From NCBI RefSeq assembly GCF_963924675.1, contig NC_089224.1, positions 65,829,464 through 65,893,463 on the forward strand: a stretch of 64,000 nt of DNA, written 5' to 3'. This DNA is from Phocoena phocoena (lineage: Eukaryota; Chordata; Mammalia; Artiodactyla; Phocoenidae). Under the pieces are notes generated by a model. It was not told where the DNA came from. It worked only from the letters and a program-made list of their open reading frames with translations, and ran no database searches. Positions 12,710-23,535 of this stretch are shown here, in pieces. The translations under genes and the position numbers were made by a program. Each line of letters starts with the position of its first letter. Position 1 is the first letter of the stretch.

Positions 12710-13600
12710 ATGAGAAGACAGAAAAACACACAGCAGATGAAGAAGCAAGATAAAAACCCACCAGACCTAACAAATGAAGAGGAAATAGGCAGTCTACCTG
12801 AAAAAGAATTCAGAATAATGATAGCAAAGATGATGCAAAATCTTGGAAATAGAATAGAGAAACTGCAAGAAACATTTAACAAGGACCTAGAAGAACTAAA
12901 GATGAAACAAGCAACGATGAACAACACAATAAATGAAATTAAAAATACTCTAGATGGGATCAACAGCAGAATAACTAAGGCAGAAGAATGGATAAGTGAC
13001 CTGGAAGATAAAATAGTGGAAATAACTACTGCAGAGCAGAATAAAGAAAAAAAGAATGAAAAGAAGCGAGGACAGTCTCAGAACCTCTGGGACATTAAAT
13101 GCACGAACATTCAAATTATAGGGGTTCCAGAAGAACAAGAGAAAAAGAAAGGGACTGAGAAAATATTTGAAGAGATTATAGTTGAAAACTTCCTTAATAT
13201 GGGAAAGGAAATAGTTAATCAAGTCCAGGAAGCACAGAGAGTCCCATACAGGATAAATCCAAGGTGAAATACGCCAAGACACATATTAATCAAACTGTCA
13301 AAAATTAAATACAAAGAAAACATATTAAAAGCAGCAAGGGAAAAACAACAAATAACACACAAGGAAATCCCCATAAGGTTAACAGCTGATCTTTCAGCAG
13401 AAACTCTGCAAGCCAGAAGGGACTGGCAGGACATATTTAAAGTGATGAAGGAGAAAAACCTGCAACCAAGATTACTCCACCCAGCAAGGATCTTATTCAG
13501 ATTTGATGGAGAAATTAAAAACTTTACAGACAAGCAAAAGCTGAGAGAGTTCAGCACCACCAAACCAGCTTTATAACAAATGCTAAAGGAACTTCTCTAG
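12710..13600 (+). pseudogene. L1 ORF1 (RNA-binding protein) with two stops
   Basis: ATG at 12710 (MRRQKNTQQM) runs in one frame to the natural stop TAG at 13598-13600, 297 codons including the stop, with no frameshift. Two nonsense codons break it: TGA at 13265-13267 and TAA at 13574-13576. The N-terminal half is coiled-coil-like (heptad-rich, about residues 40-110: NRIEKLQETFNKDLEEL). The C-terminal half holds the RRM/C-terminal-domain type sequence (IQIIGVPE, then QARRDWQDIFKVMKEKN). In active L1s this protein coats L1 RNA. The first stop removes the last third, so it is dead. Confidence 0.93.
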
Positions 13601-13658
13601 GCAAGAAACACAAGAGAAGGAAAAGACCTACAATAACAAACCCAAAACAGTTAAGAAA

Positions 13659-16600
13659 GTGAGAATAGGAACATACATATCAATAATTACCTTAAATGTA
13701 AATGAACTGAATGCTCTGACCAAAAGACACAGATTGGCTGAATGGATACAAAAACAAGACCCATATATATGCTGTCTACAAGAGACCCACTTCAGACCCA
13801 GAGACACATACAGACTGAAAGTAAGGGGATGGAAAAAGATATTCCATGCAAATGGAGACCAAAAGAAAGCTGGAGTGGCAATTCTCATATCAGACAAAAT
13901 AGACGTTAAGACAAAGACTATTAGAAGACACAAAGAAGGACACTACATAATGATCAAGGAATCGATCCAAGAAGAAGATATAACAATTGTAAATATTTAT
14001 GCACCCAACATAGGAGCACCTCAATACATAAGGCAAATACTAGCAGCCATAAAAGGGGAAATTGACAGTAACACATTCATAGTAGGGGAGTTTAACACCC
14101 CACTTTTACCAATGGACAGATCATCCAAAATGAAAATAAATAAGGAGACACAAGCTTTAAATGGTACATTAAACAAGATGGACTTAATTGATATTTATAG
14201 GACATTCCATCCAAAAACAACACAATACACATTTTTCTCAAGTGCTCATGGAACATTCTTCAGGATAGATCATATCTTGGGTCACAAATCAAGCCTTGGT
14301 AAATTTAAGAAAACTGAAATCGTATCAAGTATCTTTTCCGACCACAACGCTATGAGACTAGATATCAATTACAGGAAAAGATCTGTAAAAATACAAACAC
14401 ATGGAGGCTAAACAATACACTACTTAATAACAAAGTGATCTCTGAAGAAATCAAAGAGGAAATCAAAAAATACCTAGAAACAAATGACAATGGAGACACG
14501 ACAACCCAAAACCTATGGGATGCAGCCAAAGCAGTTCTAACAGGGAAGTTTATAGCAATACAATCCTACCTTAAGAAACAGGGGACATCTCGAATAAACA
14601 ACCTAACCTTGCACCTAAAGCAATTAGAGAAAGAAGAACAAAAAAACCCCAAAGTTAGCAGAAGGAAAGAAATCATAAAAATCAGATCAGAAATAAATGA
14701 AAAAGAAATGAAGGAAACTATAGCAAAGGTCAATAAAACTAAAAACTGGTTCTTTGAGAAGATAAACAAAATTGATAAACCATTAGCCAGACTCATCAAG
14801 AAAAAAAGGGAGAAGACTCAAATCAATACAATTAGAAATGAAAAAGGAGAAGTAACAACAGACACTGCAGAAATACAAAAGATCATGAGAGATTACTACA
14901 AGCAACTATATGCCAATAAACTGGACAACCTGGAAGAAATGGACAAATCCTTAGAAATGCACAACCTGCCAAGACTGAATCAGGAAGAAATAGAAAATAC
15001 GAACAGACCAATCACAAGCACTGCAATTGAAACTGTGATTAAAAATCTTCCAACAAACAAAAGCCCAGGACCAGATGGCTTCACAGGTGAATTCTATCAA
15101 ACATTTAGAGAAGAGCTAACACCTATCCTTCTCAAACTCTTACAAAATACCACAGAGGGAGGAACACTCCCAAACTCATTCTACGAGGCCACCATCACTC
15201 TGATACCAAAACCAGACAAAGATGTCACAAAGAAAGAAAACTACAGGCCTATAACACTGATTAAAATAGATGCAAAAATCCTCAACAAAATACCAGCAAA
15301 CAGAATCCAACAGCACATTAAAAGGATCATACAGCATGATCAAGTGGGGATTATCCCAGGAATACAAGGATTCTTCAATATACGCAAATCAATCAACGTG
15401 ATGCACCATATTAAAAAATTGAAGGAAAAAAGCATACAATGATCTCAATAGATGCAGAGAAAGCTTTCGACAAAATTCAACACCCATTTATGATAAAAAC
15501 TCTGCAGAAAGTAGGCATAGAGGGAACTTTCCTCAACATAATAAAGGCCATATATGACAAACCCACAGCCAACATCGTCGTCAATGGTGAAAAACTGAAA
15601 CTATTTCCACTAAGATCAGGAACAAGACAAGGCTGCCCACTCTCACCACTCTTATTCAACATAGCTTTGGAAGTTTTAGCCACAGCAATCAGAGAAGAAA
15701 AGGAAATAAAAGGAATCCAAATCAGAAAAGAAGAAGTCAAGCTGTCACTGTTTGCAGATGACATGATACTATACATAGAGAATCCTAAAGATGCTACCAG
15801 AAAACTACTAGAGCTAATCAATGAATTTGGTAAAGTAGCAGGATACAAAATTAATGCTCAGAAATCTCTGGCATTCCTATACACTAATGATGAAAAACCT
15901 GAAAGTGAAATCAAGAAAACACTCTCATATACCACTGCAACAAAAAGAATAAAATATCTAGGAATAAACCTACCTAAGGAGATAGAAGACCTGTATGCAG
16001 AAAATTATAAGACACTGATGAAAGAAATTAAAGATGATACAAATAGATGGAGAGATACCATGTTCTTGGATTGGAAGAATCAACATTGTGAAAATGACTG
16101 TACTACCCAAAGCAATCTACAGATTCAATGCAATCCCTATCAAACTACCACTGGCATTTTTCACAGAACTAGAACAAAAAATTTCACAATTTGTATGGAA
16201 ACACAAAAGACCCCGAATAGCCAAAGCGATCTTGAGAATGAAAAACGGAGCTGGAGGAATCAGGCTCCCTGACTTCAGACTATACTACAAAGCTACAGTA
16301 ATCAAGACAGTATGGTACTGGCACAAAAACAGAAATATAGATCAATGGAACAGGATAGAAAGCCCAGAGATAAACCCACACACATATGGTTACCTTATCT
16401 TTGATAAAGGAGGCAGGAATGTACAGTGGAGAAAGGACAGCCTCTTCAATAAGTGGTGCTGGGAAAACTGGACAGATACATGTAAAAGTATGAGATTAGA
16501 TCACTCCCTAACACCATACACAAAAATAAGCTCAAAATGGATTAAAGACCTAAATGTAAGGCCAGAAACTATCAAACTCTTAGAGGAAAACATAGGCAGA

Positions 16601-17472
16601 ACACTCTATGACATAAATCACAGCAAGTTCCTTTTTCACCCACCTCCTAGAGAAATGGAAATAAAAACAAAAATAAACAAATGGGACCTAATGAAACTTC
16701 AAAGCTTTTGCACAGCAAAGGAAACCATAAACAAGACTAAAAGACAGCCCTCATAATGGGAGAAAATATTTGCAAATGAAGCAACTGACAAAGGATTAAT
16801 CTCCAAAAATTTATAAGCAGCTCATGCAGCTCAGTAACAAAAAAAACCAACCCAATCCAAAAATGGGCAGAAGACCTAAATAGACATTTCTCCAAAGGAG
16901 ATATACAGACTGCCAACAAACACACGAAAGAATGCTCAACATCATTAATCATTAGAGAAATGCAAATCAAAACTACAATGAGATATCATCTCACACCAGT
17001 CAGAATGGCCATCATCAAAAAATCTAGAAACAATAAATGCTGGGGAGGGTGTGGAGAAAAGGGAACACTCTTGCACTGCTGGTGGGAATGTGAATTGGTT
17101 CAGCCACTGTGGAGAACAGTATGGAGGTTCCTTAAAAAACTACAAATAGAACTACCATATGACCCAGCAATCCCACTACTGGGCATATACCCTGAGAAAA
17201 CCATAATTCAAAAAGAGTCATGTACCAAAATGTTCATTGCAGCTCTATTTACAATAGCCCGGATATGGAAACAACCTAAGTGTCCATCATCAGATGAATG
17301 GATAAAGAAGATGCGGCACATATACACAATGGAATATTACTCAGCCATAAAAAGAAATGAAATTGAGTTACTTGTAACGAGGTGGAAGGACCTAGAGTCT
17401 GTCATACAGAGCGAAGTAAGTCAGAAAGAGAAAGACAAATACCATATGCTAACACATATATATGGATTTTAA
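13659..17472 (+). pseudogene. L1 ORF2 (endonuclease/reverse transcriptase), broken
   Basis: Codon 1 is GTG at 13659 where ATG is expected (next residues RIGTYISIITLNVN). Four open segments in shifting frames cover nearly the whole protein: 13659-14411 (endonuclease, with CCLQETH and SDHNAMR), 14435-15442 (linker to start of reverse transcriptase), 15439 to about 16045 (reverse transcriptase with FADDMIL at 15751-15771), 16034-16756, then 16960-17472 (C-terminal cysteine-containing region). Frame breaks lie near 14412-14434, 15440, 16040 and between 16810 and 16960, plus a TAA at 16754-16756. The catalytic Asp expected in GDFN is Glu here (GAG at 14088). No function possible. Confidence 0.93.
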
Positions 17473-17846
17473 GGGGAAAAAATGTCATGAAGAACCTAGG
17501 GGTAAGACAGGAATAAAGACGCAGACCTACTGGAGAACGGACTTGAGGATATGGGGAGGGGGAAGGGTGAGCTTTGACAGGGCGAGAGAGAGTCATGGAC
17601 ATATACACACTAACAAACGTAGTAAGGTAGATAGCTAGGGGGAAGCAGCCGCAAGGCACAGGGATATTAGCTCGGTGCTTTGTGACAGCCTGGTGGGGTG
17701 GGATAGGGAGAGTGGGAGGGAGGGAGACGCAAGAGGGAAGACATATGGGAACATATGTATACGTATAACTGATTCACTTTGTTATAAAGCAGAAACTAAC
17801 ACACCATTGTAAAGCAATTATACCCCAATAAAGATGTTAAAAAAAT

Positions 17847-18373
17847 AAAAAGAAGATGTGGCACATATACACAATGGAATATTACTCAGCCATAAAAAGA
17901 AATGAAATTGAGTTATTTGTAACGAGGTGGAAGGACCTAGAGTCTGTCATACAGAGCGAAGTAAGTCAGAAAGAGAAAGACAAATACCATATGTTAACAC
18001 ATATATATGGATTTTAAGGGAAAAAAATGTCATGAAGAACCTAGGGCTAAGACAGGAATAAAGACACAGACCTACTAGAGAATGGACTTGAGGATATGGG
18101 GAGGGGGAAGGGTAAGCTGTGACAAAGCGCGAGAGTGGCATGGACATATATACACTACCAAACGTAAAATAGATAGCTAGTGGGAAGAAGCCGCGTAGCA
18201 CAGGGAGATCAGCTCGGTGCTTTGTGACCACCTAGAGGGGTGGGATAGGGAGGGTGGGAGACACAAAAGGGAAGAGATATGGGAACATATGTATATGTAT
18301 TACTGATTCACTTTGTTATAAAGCAGAAACTAACACACCATTGTAAAGCAATTCTACTCCAATAAAGATGTAA
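17847..18373 (+). repeat. Second copy of the L1 3' end in tandem
   Basis: This repeats 17302-17846 (from AGAAGATG-GGCACATATAC through the 3'UTR to CCAATAAAGATGT) in the same orientation, with scattered differences of several percent by eye. The join at about 17841-17851 sits where the first copy's A-tail (AAAAATAAAA) meets the ATAAAGAAGATG-like start, a short homology. Either a tandem duplication or a second truncated L1 landing in the tail. Confidence 0.9.
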
Positions 18374-18386
18374 AAAAATTTTTTTT

Positions 18387-19160
18387 GGAATGTTCTTTTT
18401 TAGAATGGCATCCTAATTTAGTGGCTCCCCTGTCTTCCCCTACTCTTCTGAGAATACTGATGAGTGTTTTATAGTTTTTTCCTGCTCTGAGTACTGCCTT
18501 TATTTCTCCAAGTTCCTTTTCCATTTGCTTTTTCTGTGTCTTTGTCTTTCATGATAAGAGATGTTCGTCAAATGTCCGGAGATCCTTGGATATCCACTCA
18601 TATTTAACAGTGGGTCCCAAAAAGCCTGTTGGAAGGTCCATGAGCAGCAGTAACCTTCATTGCGTGGTGATCAGGTAGGGAACCAGATTTTATGCTGGAA
18701 AAGCCCCAAACATGAGTAACTGTAGGTACCTACTCTTGCGTCTTTCTGTTTCCTCAGAGAGGAATGTTCTAATCTCCAGCTGGGGCTGGGGGCTGCGAGG
18801 GGGTAGGTTCTAAGCCTAAGGCTTAGAGGCTAAGAATTCCAAGGCTTTCTCAGAGTCTCACTGCTTAGTGGGTCCTGTGTTCCATAAGGTACCCCTTAAC
18901 CCCTTTTTCAGCTGTGGCTAGTTCCAGCACTTCTCTGGTTCACCCTCTCTTTACAGTAAACCTCCCACCTTCTGTGGGGGGTGGAGGAGAAGTGGAAACT
19001 TGGTGGCATGGGCTGGAGAAGGGATTTGGAGTCTAATTTCTCCTGTGACACACCTTCAAACAATCCTCTTGTTTTTCAGCCATACTCCTGCCATCGGCGG
19101 TATGTGGTGTCTCAAATTCCTTAGCCTTTCTTGGGGGTCCCCGGCACAAATCCTCACAGA
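18387..19160 (-). mobile_element. Ancient L1/HAL1-like repeat, piece 3
   Basis: Resumes the old antisense repeat exactly after the L1 (GAATGTTC, then TTAGAATGGCATCC), and seems to continue to about 19160. The right boundary is not clear. A related copy is at 41930-43430. Confidence 0.45.
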
Positions 19161-19684
19161 GTAGGGAACACAGAAACCTCATCAGTGTATGAGTGAGAAT
19201 CGATCAGGCTGTGCTGTGGCAACAAACCACCCCAAATCCCCAAGGCTTAAAACAACAAAGGTTGCTTCCTCTCTCACACTACATGTCCACAGGGGCAGGA
19301 GAGAGCCCGGCTCATCATGGTCACTTGGGACCCACATGGACAGAGGCTCTGCCATCCTGTGACACCGCCATCTTAACCTGAGGCTTCAGGGGAAGAAGGT
19401 GCTCTGAGCTGCTCCTGCCTAGAAGCAACATCACATTTCACTGCTCCCGTTTCCCTGGCCTTGTCTTGCTCCTAGGGTATGAGGAGGTGCAGTGCAGTCA
19501 TCCTTGGGCTTGAAAGCAGAGGACAACTGGCAATGTGGGGGAGGGGCACTAATGTCTACCACAGCCAGTCACCACTATGGTGTTCCAAAATTTTGTTGTT
19601 CTCATCTGCTGCTGTTTCCTCTGTCTCCTGGTGATTGTGGCTTTACGTATTTTTATTATTTTACTGTCATTTTAGTGTAGCTTT

Positions 19685-19760
19685 TTTTCCCGAATTTTAT
19701 TTATTTTTAAACAGCAGGTTCTTGTTAGTTATCCATTTTATACATATTAGTGTATGTATG
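19685..19760 (-). mobile_element. 76-bp L1 3'-end micro-insertion
   Basis: A short antisense piece of an L1 3' end (AACAGCAGGTTCTTGTTAGT), like the one at 62780-62825. It is flanked by a perfect 14-bp direct repeat TTTAGTGTAGCTTT (19671-19684 and 19761-19774). An extreme 5' truncation of an L1 insertion. Confidence 0.88.
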
Positions 19761-19774
19761 TTTAGTGTAGCTTT

Positions 19775-20225
19775 AAGAGGGAGCAGTGATAAAGACCAAT
19801 TCAAACTGTGCAACACACCACTCCAAGTAGCCAAAACCCTCCCATTACGCTGTGTGCTTGCTCCCATCCATCCCTGATTCCACCCCCACTCTGTTCTCTA
19901 CTCAGAGTGAGTTTGTTGCCTAAAGAGAGACGGGTAGGCTGCGGAACTTCTCAGAACTGGTCATTCATTAACAATACTTTTCAAGAAGGGGGCTGGGTGG
20001 TAGTTTTCAAACATGTATCTAGAAAAGAGCCTTTACTAGAAGCAAAGCATTTATAAATACTTTTTTTCAGAAAACAATTATATTCACTCACTGCTGAGCA
20101 TCTAGTCTACGTTCAGTAAGTCCTTGCTAACGAGCAATCCTATTTTCGCATTCTGTAGGATTCACTTGCAAACAGATGCCAGTTTCCTCCAAATATGAGA
20201 AAAATGCTAAAGATCCGAGTGAATT
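19775..20225. other. Unassigned intronic sequence
   Basis: No recognisable gene or repeat between the two small L1 insertions. Confidence 0.5.
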
Positions 20226-20241
20226 AAAAGTAGTGTTTAGA

Positions 20242-20482
20242 ACTAACAAACGTAAGGTAGATAGCTAGCGGGAAGCAGCCGCATGGCACAGGGATATCGG
20301 CTCGGTGCTTTGTGACCGCCTAGAGGGGTGGGATAGGGAGGGTGGGAGGGAGGGAGACACAAGAGGGAAGAGATATGGGAACATATGTATATGTATAACT
20401 GATTCACTTTGTTATAAAGCAGAAACTAACACACCATTGTAAAGCAATTATACCCCAATAAAGATGCTTTTTTTTTTTTAAA
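20242..20482 (+). mobile_element. 5'-truncated L1 3' end
   Basis: Contains the same 3'UTR as the L1 at 12459 (GGGAAGCAGCCGCATGGCAC to CCCCAATAAAGATG). A perfect 16-bp target duplication AAAAGTAGTGTTTAGA flanks it at 20226-20241 and 20483-20498. Its tail is T-rich then A-rich, which is unusual. Confidence 0.95.
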
Positions 20483-20498
20483 AAAAGTAGTGTTTAGA

Positions 20499-22527
20499 GC
20501 AGATTTAGCTATCAGCAGATACCTCTGGCACGTAGTAGTACAGATGGTTTTTATTACCATCTATTTGCATCACTGTAGTTTCTGATGTTGCTATTTTGAG
20601 AATGCGCTGCTTCTGTAACAAGAATTCCAGGGCCCCTTTTCCAGGCCAGTTGACCAAAACCACAGTGGGAGAGCCCCTTCCATGAAATCACACCTGTGGT
20701 TTACGTCTAGGTCTCGAGTTAGCTAGGTCTCTAATCCACAGAGCTAACATGGGGAAACTACCCAGATGATACTTGTCCTTTAAATCAGTGGTTCTTAATT
20801 TTTTACATACTCAAGAATCACAGGGAGAATTTACAAAACGAAAACAAACCTAATGAACAAACCCCCAGATCACTGGACCCCATCTTAGTCTGGTTTGGAA
20901 AAGAAAGGTAGTAATTTGTATTTTTAACAAGTACCTTCCAGAAAGACCTCAGGCCACGTGGCTTTTAATAGGGCTTTTCCATTTTCTACAACAGTATACA
21001 CGGAATGAGCATTCAGTAAATATTTCTTGATGCTGAGGAAGAAATCCACAGAATGTATGTATTTCCCCCATGATACCATCAAAGAGGTAGCAAATGAAGG
21101 TCTTTCCTATAAATGTGGCATGACCGATGAAATGCAACCCACAAATTCAAATGGCTTAAAGACAACTGGTGGAATATTTTAAAGCACAGGTCTTGGGGTT
21201 TGCTTTGTATTAACTATTCATAACCCAGAAAGCCCTTCTAACCAATTTCTTACTGTCAAGTTGAATTTCTGACTGGATGGGTTTCTAAAGCATCACCCAA
21301 TATTCTGGAATCAATTCTACCTCCTGAATGAAACATCTTGCAAGAGGGTTAAGCTGTTTTCCTAGTTCAAATGGATAAAAGTAAGCCCCCAGCCCTAGTG
21401 GAGGCTGGGTGATGGGCTCATCGTGAGGCTGCAGGGACCAGGTGGTTAAGCTAGTAGTTTCATGGAGCTGGTGCAGGTGAGAGAGCTGAAGGAAGAGGCC
21501 AGCATCTGGACCGAATGCTCCTGCATCTTTTTCTCGGATGGCTTTCCAAGTTTCTAAAAAGGGTGTAGAACCCGGCCTCTTGACAGCTCCCTACTTTTAA
21601 AAACCTGCTCCATTTCCACTACATTTGCAAAATACTTGCTGCACTCCATCCCTCCAAGCCAGAGGGAACCTGGAGACAGCGGGAGGTCACCGACAATTCT
21701 GCACGTGAGTGCACCTATTTTTAACTGTTTGACTGTGAAGCCTGGGAAGCAGAGGGAAACACCAAGCATGCTAAACTAACTGACCCAATGTCGCCCCCTG
21801 GCTGGGAGGATGCAGATCCCTTCCCAACCCATTTCCAACCTTGCCTTAAAGGTGCCAGCGATTTAATCAGCTAACAGCCAGTGCTGACTGTTACTAAAAG
21901 AGCAGGCGACTGGTACCTTTCTGACCCGCATAGCCCTTTACCTATTTAAGTAAAATGAACAAACAGCTTCCAATAATTGTTTCTCACTCCAAACGATATA
22001 CCGAGAAATAGGCTGTTGCAATCATAAAATGCAGAATTAAATGAAACCGAATTTAACCACTTGACCCTTCTTTTACTCCAAGCTCGCATTTTAAATGAAA
22101 GTGCTTAAAAAAAATGAAAGTGCTTAAAAATTATTCAAGAGAATGGAAAAGTGAGAGTCAGAGGAGAAAGAGAATCTTTAGAGCCAGGTAGTGGGGGTAA
22201 AGGTTAGCCTTCTTGATTTATTTTGAATAGACTGTGGTGACACTCAAGCTTGCCGAGTTATCAAATTTCTTAGGTATTTCAAACACAGAAAATAAAATGC
22301 AGACAGGGCAGCAATAGCTTTCTGTAGCTCTTCACAAGAAAGTGTATTTCAGTTCAAAAACATGTCTTTTGTGAGGTGAGAAGGACACTCTGGTACCACC
22401 AGAGATGAAAACTAAGCCCTTCCTGAAAGTCACAGTGAAAAAACTGCAGACACCCCCGAAAGGCAGAAGGATTTCCTTGATTTCCTCCGAAGAGGCCACA
22501 CTATCCATCCCAAACTTTTAAGGGTTG
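20499..22527. other. Mostly unassigned intronic sequence
   Basis: Single-copy-looking sequence. Around 20786-20950 a CAGTGGTTCTTAA start and AGAATCACAGGGAGAA suggest a diverged hAT (MER5-like) fragment. No exon seen. Confidence 0.5.
20786..20950 (+). mobile_element. Possible MER5-like hAT fragment
   Basis: Opens with CAGTGGTTCTTAA and has TCAAGAATCACAGGGAGAA, similar to the start of MER5-type non-autonomous hAT elements. No matching right terminus is seen, so it is likely truncated. Confidence 0.45.
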
Positions 22528-22535
22528 CTTTAAGG

Positions 22536-23334
22536 CAGTAGTTCTCAAATTATGGTCCTGGGACCAGCAGCATTAACATCACCTGGGAACTTATTAGTGA
22601 CAACGTTGAGTTTCACCTGAGCCCTGAGATCCTGGAAAACAGCAAAGGTTAAGGGCTCCCCTCCCCTCGTTTTGTGTTCTGGAAATGGCTTAGGCAAAGA
22701 ACCTACCTTCCCATTAGACTTGAGTAGCTCACAGGTGCTCCCTTGTTTACCTATGACAAGGCCAGACACAGACCCTCCAAATTTACATTCTTTGCCTGAC
22801 AAATGGTTAGCTGAACTGGTGATTAATCAAGACAAAATGCTTATTAACCAGCCTTTGATGAAGCTCCTCGCCTTCTTCCAGGTCCCTGAACTTTGGCCAG
22901 CTTACCACCCCTACTCAACAGCTCCTCCTGGGAATAGGCTGATGTCAGGTTAAAACACTCTTTCATGGGCAATGCGTTCAAGCCGTGCTTCATCCCACTT
23001 CCTCACACCTTGTTCTTCCAAGCCTTGTTTACTCCTCCCTCCAAAAGAACCCCCTTTGTGCCTAACTCTAGAGACGCTTGCAGATCTTACAGAGGTTCTG
23101 CTACTGCAACAGTCCCCCTTCCCCTGTTACAATAGGACCTTTCCCCTTTGCAATAATGCTTTCCAATAAAGTCTCTCCTTACTCAATCCAGACCTGTTTT
23201 TTCATTTGACGTTAGAAATACAAACTCTCAGGCCCCGCCCCATACCTTCTAAGTGGGAAACTAGGGGATGGAAAGCGGTGCGCCTGGAAATCAATTTCTG
23301 AACAAGTGCTCCAGGAACAGTTTGAGAACCACTG
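22536..23334 (+). mobile_element. MER5-like hAT element split by an LTR
   Basis: Terminal inverted repeats CAGTAGTTCTCAAA (22536-22549) and TTTGAGAACCACTG (23321-23334) bound it. Imperfect 8-bp duplications CTTTAAGG (22528-22535) and ATTTACGG (23335-23342) fit hAT transposition. Left body ACCAGCAGCATTAACATCAC and right body CTCAGGCCCCGCCCC are MER5-like, and both halves are the normal neighbours of one element once 22598-23211 is removed. Confidence 0.82.
22598..23211 (+). mobile_element. Solo LTR of an endogenous retrovirus, inside the hAT element
   Basis: About 614 bp of LTR-like sequence interrupts the hAT element, with a 4-bp TTAG repeat on each side (22594-22597 and 23212-23215). A polyadenylation signal AATAAA is at 23165-23170, followed by a T-rich region as in an R/U5 border. 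No gag, pol or env remains. Start and end bases (TG... and ...GACG) are not a clean TG/CA pair, so the exact edges are uncertain. Family not assigned. It is antisense to APBA1. Confidence 0.68.
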
Positions 23335-23524
23335 ATTTACGGCAACTTCTCAACACTTAACTCCCTCCCACCTGTGTCTCACTCAGGCGCGCTTAAGCAC
23401 AAGCTGTTTCTGAGCATCCCCACAGATCGTTTCTCTCATCAAGTAATTTCCCAATGACAAACGATGCCACCGAGCGCCCGTCTCCCCTCCTGGCCGCGCG
23501 TGGAGCTGAGCGGGCCTGAACCCG

Positions 23525-23535
23525 CACACACTTAC
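23525..23535 (-). other. APBA1: Splice donor of APBA1 exon 2
   Basis: On the minus strand GAT|GTAAGTGTGTG: the exon's last codon (Asp396) is followed directly by a consensus GTAAGT donor. The open frame runs on to 23383 past it, but the residues after the donor (VSVCGFRPAQ...) do not look like Mint proteins. The intron is phase 0. Confidence 0.92.

Larger units (their letters stand above)
12459..18373 (+). mobile_element. LINE-1 with 5' inversion and doubled 3' end, inactive
   Basis: The main body (about 12584-17846) is forward L1: end of 5'UTR, ORF1, ORF2, 3'UTR. Its first about 125 bases are inverted 5'UTR, and a second L1 3' end follows at 17847. Host repeat sequence stops at 12446-12458 (AAAAATTTTTGG) and resumes at 18374-18388 (AAAAATTTTTTTTGG), a target duplication allowing for T-run slippage. 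So the whole block behaves as one locus. Antisense to APBA1. Confidence 0.88.
1..23535 (-). other. APBA1: APBA1 intron 2 (partial, 5' part of the intron)
   Basis: The first coding exon ends at 23536 with a GTAAGT donor reading leftwards, so all sequence to the left is intronic for a minus-strand gene. The next exon is not in the window. The open frames here belong to transposon relics or are short chance frames. The stretch is AT-rich and dominated by L1 and SINE insertions, listed separately. Confidence 0.85.

Noticed and set aside
23383..23535. Extension of the APBA1 reading frame to 23383
   Set aside because: A consensus GTAAGT donor follows residue 396, and the residues beyond it do not resemble Mint proteins. 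It could only be used in an intron-retained transcript.
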